Positions 36,645 through 46,833 of a stretch of DNA of 64,000 nucleotides are shown in pieces; position 1 is the first letter of the stretch, and each line of letters starts with the position of its first letter. The translations under genes were made by a program, and so were the position numbers. The stretch is from the NCBI GenBank assembly GCA_021234155.1, contig JAJEKV010000100.1, positions 534,116 through 598,115 of the forward strand, in the 5' to 3' direction. Origin of the DNA: Isoetes taiwanensis. Its lineage: Eukaryota > Streptophyta > Lycopodiopsida > Isoetales > Isoetaceae. Below the pieces are notes generated by a model. That model ran no database searches and had not been told where the DNA came from. It saw only the letters and a list, made by a program, of their open reading frames with translations.

Positions 36645-36740
36645 CTTGATCGCTTGCTTGAGGAATATGGCCTCCCTTGCACTGGTTCTTTGCAGGAAAA
36701 GAGGGATTTCGCAATCGGTTCTTTTATTTGGAAGATCTAG

Positions 36741-37516
36741 GCTTCTTTGCGCCTTGTTTGCCTATAATATGGTTGTTTGATGGAGATTTCGGCAAAATAT
36801 AGCGTGCTTCGAGGTGATACTTTGCATAAGTCTGATGTTGTAAATGTTCTGTAAAATTGCTTCTCTATGAAATTCTTTTTAAACCTATCTACTTTCTTCT
36901 GGAATTGTCATGAAGGATTTGAGTATGCTTTACAGAAATCTGAGGTAAAAAGTATAATTGCTACACTATTTTCTTTGTTAATGTTTGGTTATGGCTAAAT
37001 ACAAGGCTTCCAGAAATTACAAGGCCATATCTATGCTTGAGTTTAGACATAAACGGAACCAGAATTACAATCAGCATGTGTTCCATAGTAGCAGGAAATT
37101 AGGAAGGGCCAAACCAGGGTCCCTCATGCATGCGGTGCCTAATGAACATGTTAGGGTCATGTGTTTTTGGGTCCCATGCATAAATGGATGAAACAACAAG
37201 AAGAAAAAGACAAAGATGGAAGTGGACTTGGACAGATATTTATGACTAGTTTATCCGATCAATCGGGCCTACATCATGTTCTACAAGTCCATTGTAGGTA
37301 CTGTCCACCTCGTATAGGGGAATGGCTTTGGAAAAGGGTGACTCAGTTAGGCCGAGGGCTCTTTGACTGGGCCAGAAAATGCCTAGAGGGCCATTGGCCT
37401 AACATGAAGGACGGTAGGCACTTTTCAGCCATACATTTTTGCCACATGGATAGTCGAGATTATCTTTGTTGTCAAATGTGGAGCAGCTTCAGAATGTAGA
37501 CCGGAAAAGACGCCTG
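36741..37516. other. Downstream of DUF7722 gene 1, no gene recognised
   Basis: Probable 3' untranslated region followed by non-coding sequence. Open frames at 36985-37191 and 37161-37499 resemble nothing I know. Confidence 0.4.
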
Positions 37517-37834
37517 GAACCAATCCAGCCCTGTCGTCCAATCGTATCGCGACACGTGTCGCTAATTTTTTCTCTGAAAATCGTGCAGGAACTTTACTCA
37601 CCGTTCTGCCATTTTTTTAACCCGTTTTTCTTATCCTGTATTCTGTTGTTTTCACCTACTGTTCTGCTTTTTGTTGCCACGTGGCGGCACTGGATTGGTT
37701 CAAAGCATCTTTCTCGGTAGGGCAAAGTCCCTCCGGGCTTGATTCCCGAGGGTCAACCCGGCCTACCTGCTTTGCAGATCGGCAGGGTTTCCCATCCGAA
37801 TCAAGCCCGAAGGGACTTTCCCTTATTCAGAAAG
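37517..37834 (+). other. Two-hairpin structured element, copy B
   Basis: Outer arms GAACCAATCCAG (37517-37528) and CTGGATTGGTTC (37690-37701) pair perfectly. Between them lie GACACGTGTC (37551-37560), a pyrimidine-rich stretch with TTCTG units, and GCCACGTGGC (37676-37685). The second hairpin has 22-base arms (37724-37745 and 37798-37819, 21 of 22 pair) starting AAAGTCCCTCCGGGC and ending in ACTTT. CTTTCCCTTATTCAGAAAG (37816-37834) follows. The layout is that of copy A, but both stems differ in sequence. Confidence 0.8.
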
Positions 37835-37991
37835 TGGAGTGACGATGATGACTGATGAGATTCGTAGAAAAAATTATTGCACGTGGTCACAGTAGATTGA
37901 TTTAAAGTTTTAAACGGCTAAAAATGGTTGGGTCGTCCACTACGTTCATGAGATGCACATACATTAGCTGCGTTGGGGAAGTTCCCCGGGA

Positions 37992-38055
37992 GACGGTAGT
38001 CCTACCGTCCCGGATGGACAATTATCCGTCCTACCTGGAATCACGACGGATTCCA
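37992..38055. other. Three consecutive small hairpins
   Basis: GACGGTAG-TC-CTACCGTC (37992-38009), GGATGGACAATTATCCGTCC (38012-38031, two mismatches) and TGGAATC...GATTCCA (38036-38055) follow one another with 2-4 bp gaps. They lie about 160 bp downstream of copy B. Confidence 0.85.
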
Positions 38056-40381
38056 TCCCGCCCATTTTTCACTTATTTCGGATTCTTGCCGCCTTATAGA
38101 AGAGGGGACGGCATTTATAGGCCTATTTTTATGCTATGGCGCCATGATCTTTTTCTCTTCTGGCATTTTGAGCTTTTCTCTCGGTGCTTCCCGGATTTAT
38201 CGAGCATTCTCTATCTGCGGCTCTGTGACTCTGTTGCTTGTTGGATACGGTAGTTTTTTATTGGCTTGCGGATTCATGGCTGGCTGATCATGGTGGACCT
38301 CTGTCAGTAAGTAAAAAATGGATCACATGCATTTAGTATGGTGGTTGGCTGCAGAAATGCCGAGAAAGCTTGTTGTAAGTTCTTTAAAGAAACCCATTTT
38401 TTGCATTCTTAAAACTCCCGCTTTCTACAACCTTTTTACGCCAAAGATTTACATGAAAGAGTAGCCCGTGAAGCATTTTTACATGAGGATCAAAAGCTTT
38501 TTGAGGATTCATCCGGGATTAAAAGGTTATTCAGCAGGAGATCTGGAAGAGAAGATTTTTCTGTAGTTCCTTTTGTTGCCGAGGTAGCTGAAGAACCTGG
38601 TTAGGTAAGTATTGATCACTGCTTTGTGTTAAATGCTTGTTCTCAGTTATGCTATCTTGGTTTGCAGGTTATAGAAACTGCTAAATAGGACGAAGAAAAA
38701 TGTGAGGACGATTCTTGAGCATGGTTTATACGCTTCTACTGCATTATTACGTTTCAGATAAGGGATACACATGCTCCATATTTTTTTAGTTCTTTCTTGA
38801 TCATACAGTGAATGCAGACCAATGTGCATAATATTACAGTCAGTAATAGATATATGTTGCAAGGCAAAGATGCGCTTATGAATCTGTCTACTGGCTAAAT
38901 AAATGCGTTGGGCATGGTTTTAATGATTTAAATGTATCTTCGTGTTGCTATCACAGATTTTAGACCATTCTTACTATGGCATAAAGAGCTTCAACTTTGG
39001 CCTACCTTCCTGGAAAATTTGTTGCAGAAGAATCAGATGCCTTACCATATTTCGAATGGCCAAGTTTGAGTTGCTACAAGAAGCTTTTTTTAGAAGTACA
39101 AGTTTATAGATTTGTATATGATGCAGCACAGTTGAGAAATACAAGTCTTATATGCTTCTTCACTTGAATCTTGAGTTAAAAAATGAATGCAAGAAAGATT
39201 TTCTTTCTTCTTAAGTGCATGTTTTTATCTATTTTGCATTAAGACAAGAAATACAAATTTCTTCTCTGTTCCAACACAACATTTCTCTCTCTGTTTTATC
39301 ACAGAAAGGGGCAGGTGAAAGGCCTCGATGTAAAGCTTAAATTTAAGTTTCCAATTTTAAAAATTTCCGGTTGGGAAAATAATTGTAGGGAGCTTCCGAT
39401 TGGAATTTATAAATTCCGAATGACCTGGAAAGTGTTAGGAAATTTTCCTACTGGGGTGAAAAAGTTTCCCCAACACTGTACATTAGCAATGTTGCTCTAT
39501 GGGCCCCAGTGTTGTTAAAAAACCCCGTTTTTAACCATAGAGTACTTCTTAAAAAACCCCTACGTTTTCTAAACGTTTGCAACCATCGGGGGTTATCAAA
39601 AAATGTAAAAAAAAAAAAAAACCATTATCAATGCCTCGAATGACTTTCATTTAGATTTTCTAGTCTAGCAAACAAGATTTTGGAACTATGAGCGGCCGCA
39701 TGCATGTAGAAACATGCGGAATGCATGTAGAACCAGGGTTCTGGTTTTTTGCTCAATGAAAGAAAGGTTTTTACTGCACCATGCAAACCAGGAAACAGTT
39801 CTTGCGCCAATCCAAAACCAGTCAACCAAGGTAACTTTTCCATTCTTCTTCTTTTACAACTAATTTTATTTCGATTCATTTTTTTCTATATTGCTTCTGA
39901 AGATCTGACTGCCATAAGTGATAAATAGAAGCAGGAAGTGAACCAAAACCGTTCCAAAGGTATAGCTGCTTCAAATAATTCTTTTTTACCTATATTCATT
40001 TCTCTTCTATCTACCTCTAGTATGATAATAAGCTAAATCTTTATGTTAGTTGTTATATTATTAAGTTAACGTATTCTAAGATTTTAAAAACCAAAAATAA
40101 AAAACTTAAAAAAAACTTAAAAAACGTATGCTACCCGTATGGTATGCAAAGTATTTAACAACATTGGGCCCTACTCATCACCTCACCTCATTTTGCACGC
40201 CATCATGATTCCTGTCCATTTTGGAGGACACTTCCGTTTTGCAGCCCACCTCTTAACATGGCACAAATCCAGACCATACAATCTGGAAATAACGTCAGAT
40301 GGGGGGTTGCAAAATGAAAACTAGCCCAATTTGGTTGGTCATGACTTAGAGAACTTAGCAATTCTCTCTATACTTAAAAAA
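38056..40381. other. Intergenic with a palindrome cluster at 39402-39517
   Basis: No gene is recognised. At 39402-39417 is the perfect palindrome GGAATTTATAAATTCC. At 39431-39477 an outer pair AGTGTT/AACACT encloses two adjoining hairpins (AGGAAATTTTCCT and GGGG...CCCC), and CAACACT/AGTGTTG pairs again across 39471-39517. This may be the core of an unrecognised fold-back element. Confidence 0.5.
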
Positions 40382-40632
40382 CAGTTAGGTTCAATTTCAT
40401 CGCGTCCGCCAGTAGCGCCTTGCCATGTGGCGCGTTCCTTATATTAAATGTTAATAAATTTTTGCTTTATGCGTTTACCTGACATTCAGACTTTTTATCT
40501 GACATTCAGGCTTTTTACCCGACATTCTGGCGATGGAATTGAACCTAACTGTCTTCCACGTTGCAACAAAGACCATTTACCTTGCATTCTGGGGCGTTGC
40601 TTCCACGCCAGAGTGCAAGGTAAATGGTCTTT
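40382..40632 (+). other. Two-hairpin structured element, copy C
   Basis: Outer arms of 22 bases (40382-40403 and 40530-40551) pair at 21 positions and begin CAGTTAGGTTCAATT. Between them are TGCCATGTGGCG and three spaced GACATTC units followed by CTTTTT or CTGG. The second hairpin has 25-base arms (40568-40592 and 40608-40632, 24 of 25 pair) starting AAAGACCATTTACC and ending GGTCTTT, with a 15-base loop. Same plan as copies A and B, again with different stems. The right side is cut off by the insertion of a LINE. Confidence 0.8.
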
Positions 40633-41699
40633 TTTTTTTTTTTTTGAAGAACTGTGTCATCAATATATTAAAAGAATGGTAATGTTACAAAGCAAGCGAG
40701 GAGGAAGGAGAACTGCCTCAAAGAGACAGCGATACCTCGACACTCCACAACAAACTCACAAAAGAACTGCAACTCTACTGCTGTACAAACCGACCATCAC
40801 TATCTACAACACCCAAGAAGTCCCGCCAAATGGCAAACTTCCGCTCTACTAATCCCGGGAACACCAGAAAGCTTTGAAATAGCTTGTACCTGAGTCGAGG
40901 AATCGAGAGAGGCCGCAGTCAGCTCAATCCCCGAAGATCCACAACCGCCGCCCGCTTCCAAATCAACCACACCAACCAAGCCACACGACAGATGCAAGGC
41001 TTGCCGCCGCAAGAGCGGCCAAGCACCGTGATACACATGAAACAAAGAATCTGGCGGCTAGTCAATCTCACCAAAATGTAGCCCCGACCCAATCCCAGCG
41101 CACGCAAGTGAGGGCATAAAACCGCATAATGCTCCACAATTCCACGATGAAGGCCACAACAAGAGCAAAGAGGGCTTACACCCGGCCTAAACTGACTCAC
41201 AAGGACATTCACCCTGATACAGCGGTGCACCACCTGCCACATACTAACCTTCGGTGGAGGAAGTGAGCTCCATGTCCACGTCCAAACCGAGCGCCATCGA
41301 GAACCCGGAAGCTGCAGAGACCACTTGCCTAAAGGGGGCAGAGTGTCATGGATAGACAACACCCGGTAACAAGACCGCACAAAACAAGAAGATACAACAT
41401 CCGGATGAACCTTCCAAACCTGCACCACCACATCATCCTGAGAAACTATAGGTATGTGTAGCGGAATACTCCCCGCCACTTGTTCCCAGATAGCCGGGTC
41501 ACTGCCCTTCAGGCGAAAGCGAGCTCGAAAGAACTCCCACGAAGCTAGCTGACCACCCCAATACCAATCCTCCAAGGTGAGCACAGCAGCTCGCCTCTTT
41601 CTTGTATACATACAGCAACGATATAGAATGGTTGTCTCAATGAATGTCAACATATATGCTTTGATAATATGCCCCATGTAATTCTCTCTTTGTTCACAA
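40633..41699 (-). mobile_element. LINE 3' fragment (zf-RVT region), 5' truncated
   Basis: A T-run at 40630-40645 is the poly(A) tail on the minus strand. The 252-codon minus ORF (40919-41677) carries WSSLPPPKVSMWQVVHRCI, then CSCCGLHRGIVEHYAVLCPH (C-x2-C...H...C) and VAWLVWLIWKRAAVVD. This is the zf-RVT order found after the reverse transcriptase of plant LINEs. The catalytic RT is absent, so it is strongly 5' truncated. AAATGGT before the T-run and again at about 41699 may be the target duplication. Confidence 0.8.
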
Positions 41700-41755
41700 A
41701 ATGGTTGTATGGCTGACTGTCAACATATATGCTTTGATAATATGCTCTATGAGGG
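41627..41755. repeat. Direct repeat of ~50 bp
   Basis: TGTCAACATATATGCTTTGA with flanking AATGGTTGT occurs in two copies 74 bp apart, at the truncated 5' edge of the LINE and just beyond it. Confidence 0.85.
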
Positions 41756-44700
41756 TAGCATGTACTAACATATTAGATCATAGATCTATTATTCCAAAAA
41801 TTTACCATTTCAGTAATACCAAGCTTCGGTTCCACACTATTGCAAGGTGCCCCACTTTGATCAATGGGATCACATATATCTCCCTTATCATCTTGGAGCC
41901 TTGTCAAACTTGTTTTGCATTTAAATATAATTAAGTTGTACAGTCCAAGTTTTGCACCACTACTTTCCTTCGTAATTAGAAAAGAAAATCATGTGCTAAA
42001 TTTAACAAATACTTTTTGCAGCAATTATGTTGCCATAAACGCATATGCAGTTGGAAGCAATAATATACAAACCACATCAACTCAATTTTTCTCTTTTACG
42101 ATGGAACTATAGTATACTAATGCTTGATAGCCTCATTTTTGCAAATCACCCATATCTCTAATATATAATTGTAATGAGATTGATAAGGGGGCAGCTTAAA
42201 TGTGGTTATGTTAAAATATTTCTATGTTTGAGGTTGCTTACGTGTAAGCATATGAATATTTAGGAAGAATGGTCGGCTTTCTAGAAGGTACTAGGCAATT
42301 TGTGGAAGGTTCGAGCGTAGGTCCAGAATGTTTTAGATGGCTCTGTGTTTTGATATAAAATGGAGTAGCGGGCGACAGCCGAGGCCGTAGCTGAGTTTGA
42401 TTGCGTTTTGATCGCAGGTTTAGCGCGGGTTTAAAAGATGGCGTTTGCGCAGACTGAAGTTACTATGAGAGTTAGGTTGGGGTTTCAGTCTTAAACTGAA
42501 GCTCGGTTTTTAGTTTCGGCTGGATTCCAGTGCCTAGAAAAAGTCTGAGCTGCAAAAACCACAAAAAAACTAATTTCAATTTTGGCAGGGTCCAGACCAG
42601 TGCCATGGAGCAAAGTTGAGGCTGCAAAAAACACGAGAAGACCACGTAGAGCCATGATGCTCCCTAATAAGCAAGAGGCAATCGATTCTTTTTTAAGGAT
42701 ACTTAGAGCGAAATCGAAACTTTGCTTCTTGTGTTCTGCCAAGCAATCATTGGTAACAATTCGTCAATTGACGTTTGTTAATATCGAATCTATTTGTTAT
42801 CAGAAAGATGTTGCAAAAAAATTCTCCCAACGATAGTGCTACAGTAATTGAATAGCACGCATTGTGACGAGCCTGCCGAGTTGACCCTCCTGGCAACTCG
42901 GGATCTTGTTGTAAAGACTCTTGCTAGGTTGATATGACAAACAATTGATGATGGTGAAGAATTGAATCTTCCTTTTGCACAGTTAAAATGACACACTCAA
43001 AACTCAATGAGCAAATACTTGAGATCTCAATATAATCACACAACATTAACATCCAAAGAAATCCATATTCTCAATAGTTACAGCGTCCATGTTTAATAAC
43101 TCAACCTTAGAAGCTTCTCGCTCATCCATGAGCCACAACCGCGCTGATGCCATCGCCTTGCTCTTTCACTGCACATGCACTCACTGGGGTTAGTCTTCGT
43201 GACTAAGTGGGGATCCCTGGCTGTCTCTGCATGCATGGAAATAATCTGGAAATCTTGGATAAGCACAAACACAGACGGAGAATCCTATGTGAGTACAGTG
43301 CTAAGACAATGACAACATAATCCAAGGAATTACTAAACATAAACATCAGAAGCAAAGAACATATCCAAAATACCAAACCATCATGACACATAGCTCCGGG
43401 ACAATGGGAAGCTCAGCCAACCTACAGGCAGGCCCTGTTAGCAGAGAAATGCCCAGTCAGCTCATATATCGATGCCGAACCCTACCCTTTTGACAGCAGG
43501 CCTATGACCTTACCAACATACCAAGAGCACTATGATCACAATACAAACATGTCGAGGAAGTCACAAGCATATTGATATGAATCCAACGCATATGTACTTC
43601 ATCGGTTACGCCAACACTGCTCCATGCCATAGCCATACTCAAAAGTCTCCATAAGCTTCCTATGACTCTCTTGGCCAACTACTCAATCCCATATCATGCC
43701 TTACCTTCAAAAGTTCCATCTCAATAGCTATAATTCAATCATGAGCTATGGTTTTAATATAAGTCTACTTTCCATAACTAATGGAAAATCTCAAGACCCA
43801 ACACTTTCACTTAAGAATCAATGTAACATAATGACCGCAACTGCATGTAATCCTTGCGACATTATTCTGAATCATAGCTCCATCTTTGGGAGCCAAAACA
43901 ATACAGATGACACAATTCTTGAGCTTCATGCTTAACTTATCGATTAGCTACCCAGATGCTCATATTCTCCTTTACTTCTATCAAGGAGGATCTACTTAAG
44001 CGCCATCTCAGAGGTCAATTTGTCAGGTTCTTTACCACTTTAGAGTCATCAACCCTTATATTTCATACTAATTTAATTAGATTACAATCATTCAAAGTAA
44101 TGCATTTCCTTACTGTTGCAATTCTTGTGATTATTCTGAGCAATTTGTGGCAGTCATCACTGGTTCCATCCACATACAAGGCAACTGGGCCCCATTCCAA
44201 AGGTTTATTCTTTAATTAACTCCTTAGGTTAGCAACAAAATACTAACCAAGAAAATATAGAGAACTCTACCAAACAAATATAAACAATAGAAAAAGAAAC
44301 GTGATTGGTTAGTTCCAAAACTTGTAGTCATCCAGCAAAGAAGGTTCAAGACATGCCAATTCTGTGGATTCAAGCTATCTCGGCACTTTTCAAGTATTTC
44401 AGACCTTTTTTACTTAGAATTAGCCCTTTCAGATATGTTTTCAAATGACTGGTTACCTTCCATAGCCTTATGAGTCTCCAACAGTTTCATAATTTATCAT
44501 ATGCACATGCAAAAATCATGTACAGACTACTCATGGCAGCTCGTAGCACCTCAATTGATCAAAAGCAAAACCCCACCTGAGAATTCCTTCATGCATGGAT
44601 CTCTGAACTTCTTGCAATTGCTTGCGTATCAAAAGATCGTCTTCTAGCTCCAAGAATTAAACTGCAAAAGGACATACATAGTGCAGTCAATTCTGATCTA

Positions 44701-44830
44701 GCAGAATTGACATACATAATGCAGTCAATTCTGAAACTCATACGGATGAGTTTCGGCCTGATCAGATAAATTTCGGAAAGCCTACTTGAAGATCTTTCCA
44801 GTAAAAGAAGAATCACCTAAAAAGGATTTC
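41756..44830. other. Intergenic, no gene recognised
   Basis: No conserved protein was seen. Two imperfect copies of a ~60-bp unit containing CAGTGCC and GCTGCAAAAA lie at about 42518-42640. TTTTGATATAAAATGG (about 42348) could be a promoter within an unidentified LTR. The remainder to 44.8 kb is plain AT-rich sequence. Confidence 0.4.
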
Positions 44831-45700
44831 GGGTCGCTGGGATATGATGCTCCAACGTGCTATGCTTACGATGTTCAAAGGATATATTGGTCAGTTTATG
44901 GAAATATTTCTAGATGACTTCACAGTCTACAGTGATTTAAATGATCATTTGACCAAGCTGCGTTTATGTTTCACAAGATGTCGTGAGTATGGAGTTTCTT
45001 TAAACCCTGAGAGATGTACCTTTCTTGTCAACCAAGGAGTACTAATTGAACACATTGTGTGTAATGAAGGACTACTCACAGATCCAACTAAAATACAAGC
45101 AATAATTAACATGCCTCCACCACAAAATGTTACTCAAGTGAAACGATTTATGGGGAAGGCTAATTATTATACGAAATTCTGCTCTAGATTGGCTGAAATA
45201 CCATCATCTTTGAATGGACTAGTTAGTCCAAAGACGAAATTCGAATGGACAGATACTTGGCAAGAAGCATTTGAGAAAATCAAGTTGTTGATGGCATCAG
45301 CACCTATATTAATCACTCCACATTGGGACAAGAAATTTCATGTCCACGTGGATGCATCCAAATTTGCTATTGGGGCTGTGTTAGCTTAACAGATTGACTC
45401 AAAAGTTGACCAATCAATCCATTATGCTTCTAAGCAACTCAATTCCGTAGAGAGAAATTATAACACAACTGAAAGAGAAGGCCTTGCAATGGTCGTTGCA
45501 ATGCAAAACTTTTGACATTACTTGCTTGGCAATTACTTCACATTTTTTGTAGACCATCAAGCTCTCCTCTATTTGGTTAATAAACCATGTGTTATAGGTA
45601 GAATTACACGTTGGTTGTTAATCTTACAGGAATTCAATTTTAAAATTGTCTTAAAACCTGTTGCCAACTTTAGTTAATGGCAGTAGGATAAAAAAATATG
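44831..45700 (+). mobile_element. Ty3-type retroelement relic (RT and RNase H)
   Basis: The plus strand encodes EIFLDDFTVYSDLNDHLTKL (RT catalytic region, with LDD), then LLTDPTKIQAIINMPPPQNV and VKRFMGKANYYTKF. The RNase H start follows with FHVHVDASKFAIGAVLA (about 45340-45388), then IHYASKQLNSVERNYNTTER and FVDHQALLYLVNKP up to about 45600. These are standard plant Ty3 blocks. It is broken, and gag, protease and the start of RT are missing on the left. The Helitron2-like pair begins about 220 bp downstream. Confidence 0.88.
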
Positions 45701-45921
45701 AACAACAAGAGATAGTTCATGTCAACATGATTACTGTCGGTGATAAAGTTTCTTTGTATGATAGGCCCTATGCCCCTTTTGAACTTGGTTAATGTTACAT
45801 CCCAACGTCCTGGAACTAGGTTGCTAATCTATATGTGGGAATGGCAAGATATAGTGTTTACTAAATCTTTTCAAGTATGACTACAAAAACTTTGCCGAGG
45901 TAAGCATATATTACAACTTAT

Positions 45922-46833
45922 TCTGGGAAAGGACTCGCGAGAGACACAAAACCGGCCGAATAGGCTTGTCATTCATCACAGCAGCAGTATACAATGTATA
46001 AGAAGAGAGAGGGGTAGCCGAACATAGGAACAATATCGGACTACCCCAAAAAAAGAAAATGTGCTAAGGCATGATAAGAGGGCAATGGCGACAAGTTCTC
46101 ATCGGGATAAAAAACCCCGCCCTTTCGGGTTTTCGAGGAAAACCCTAATGAGAAATGGTCGCCACCAACCTCGAATGTGGTGCCTAGAGAACAGAGAAAC
46201 CGGACGAGCGCGAAGGCAAACCGAAGCACGACCCCAAACAACCGCTGAAAACCCCATGTAACAACGAGGATGACGAACGAAACCAAAGAAGACCCCAAAA
46301 GCCGGTGGAAGATAGCGAAATCAGAAGACCAAAAACTCAAAAACACCCGTAAAAAGAGTCGAGAAACAAGCCTAGCCATAAAAAAAGAATCCAAATCAAG
46401 AAAGCCGGAAGAGATAAGGCATAAAAAATCGCATTTAAAAAGAGCGAACAAAAAAAATAGCGCCACCGACAAAGTGGAAAAGCATCACCCAAATGGGTGG
46501 AAAACATGATATATAAAGATGCATCACCCTCAAGGTGGCAATAAACAAAGATCGCCAAAAGCGAGAAAAACACAGGAAAATGCCAAGGAAACAGCAACAA
46601 GGCAAAAGCGACACCCACAAGTGAAAAACCACAAAAAGAGCAAGGACCAATACTAATACAAATGAAAAAGACGTACACGCCCACGCAGTAGGGTGGGAAG
46701 GGGGGGAAGCTACGAGCACGAAGAAAATGCTGCTGTGAGAAGACGCCGATAACCGGCCTGAGAATGGAACTAGCCTAATATAGGGGCTCGTCCTTTCCCA
46801 GAATGGCGATCCGATGGCTCGGATCGATGGGAT
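45922..46833 (+). mobile_element. Helitron2-like non-autonomous element, first of the second tandem pair
   Basis: The 5' end is TCTGGGAAAGGACTCGCGAG (45922). The 3' end has the inverse CGTCCTTTCCCAGA (about 46789-46802), hairpin CGATCCGATGGCTCGGATCG (46807-46826) and ATGGGAT. The interior begins with the same kind of CGAATA...TTCATC sequence as the 19.1-kb element and contains the same hairpin loop. The terminal sequence differs from the 19-kb family (TCTAGAATGGGAC), but within the element both ends match each other. There is no Rep-helicase. Confidence 0.7.
46086..46164. other. Long hairpin with family-conserved loop
   Basis: The arms TGGCGACAAGTTCTCAT (46086-46102) and ATGAGAAATGGTCGCCA (46148-46164) pair at 15 of 17 positions. 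The 45-base loop is nearly identical to that at 19359-19405, while the stem is unrelated in sequence. Confidence 0.85.

Larger units (their letters stand above)
33093..36740 (+). pseudogene. DUF7722-family gene interrupted by an LTR element
   Basis: The 5' part (33093-33325) encodes MSSDLVVRLVKRIRSFDFL and then CPYIFQMPLHYPKYS and YEAMPEWQL. The 3' part (36645-36740) encodes LDRLLEEYGLPCTGSLQ and KRDFAIGSFIWKI, ending in TAG. Together these are the plant DUF7722 pattern (FQMPLHYPxY...MPEWxLDxLLxEYGL...KRxFAxGxFxW), of unknown function. The frame is uninterrupted apart from the 3319-bp insertion, which duplicated CTTGA; without it the protein would be 107 residues against 113 in the paralogue at 59250-59591. 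The host reading frame therefore shows no decay of its own, and the loss is recent. A TATA box and an upstream two-hairpin element precede it. Confidence 0.85.

Noticed and set aside
46103-46147. GC-rich stem followed by T's on the minus strand, like a bacterial terminator
   Set aside because: It lies in the loop of a repeated plant element. Nothing bacterial is present.
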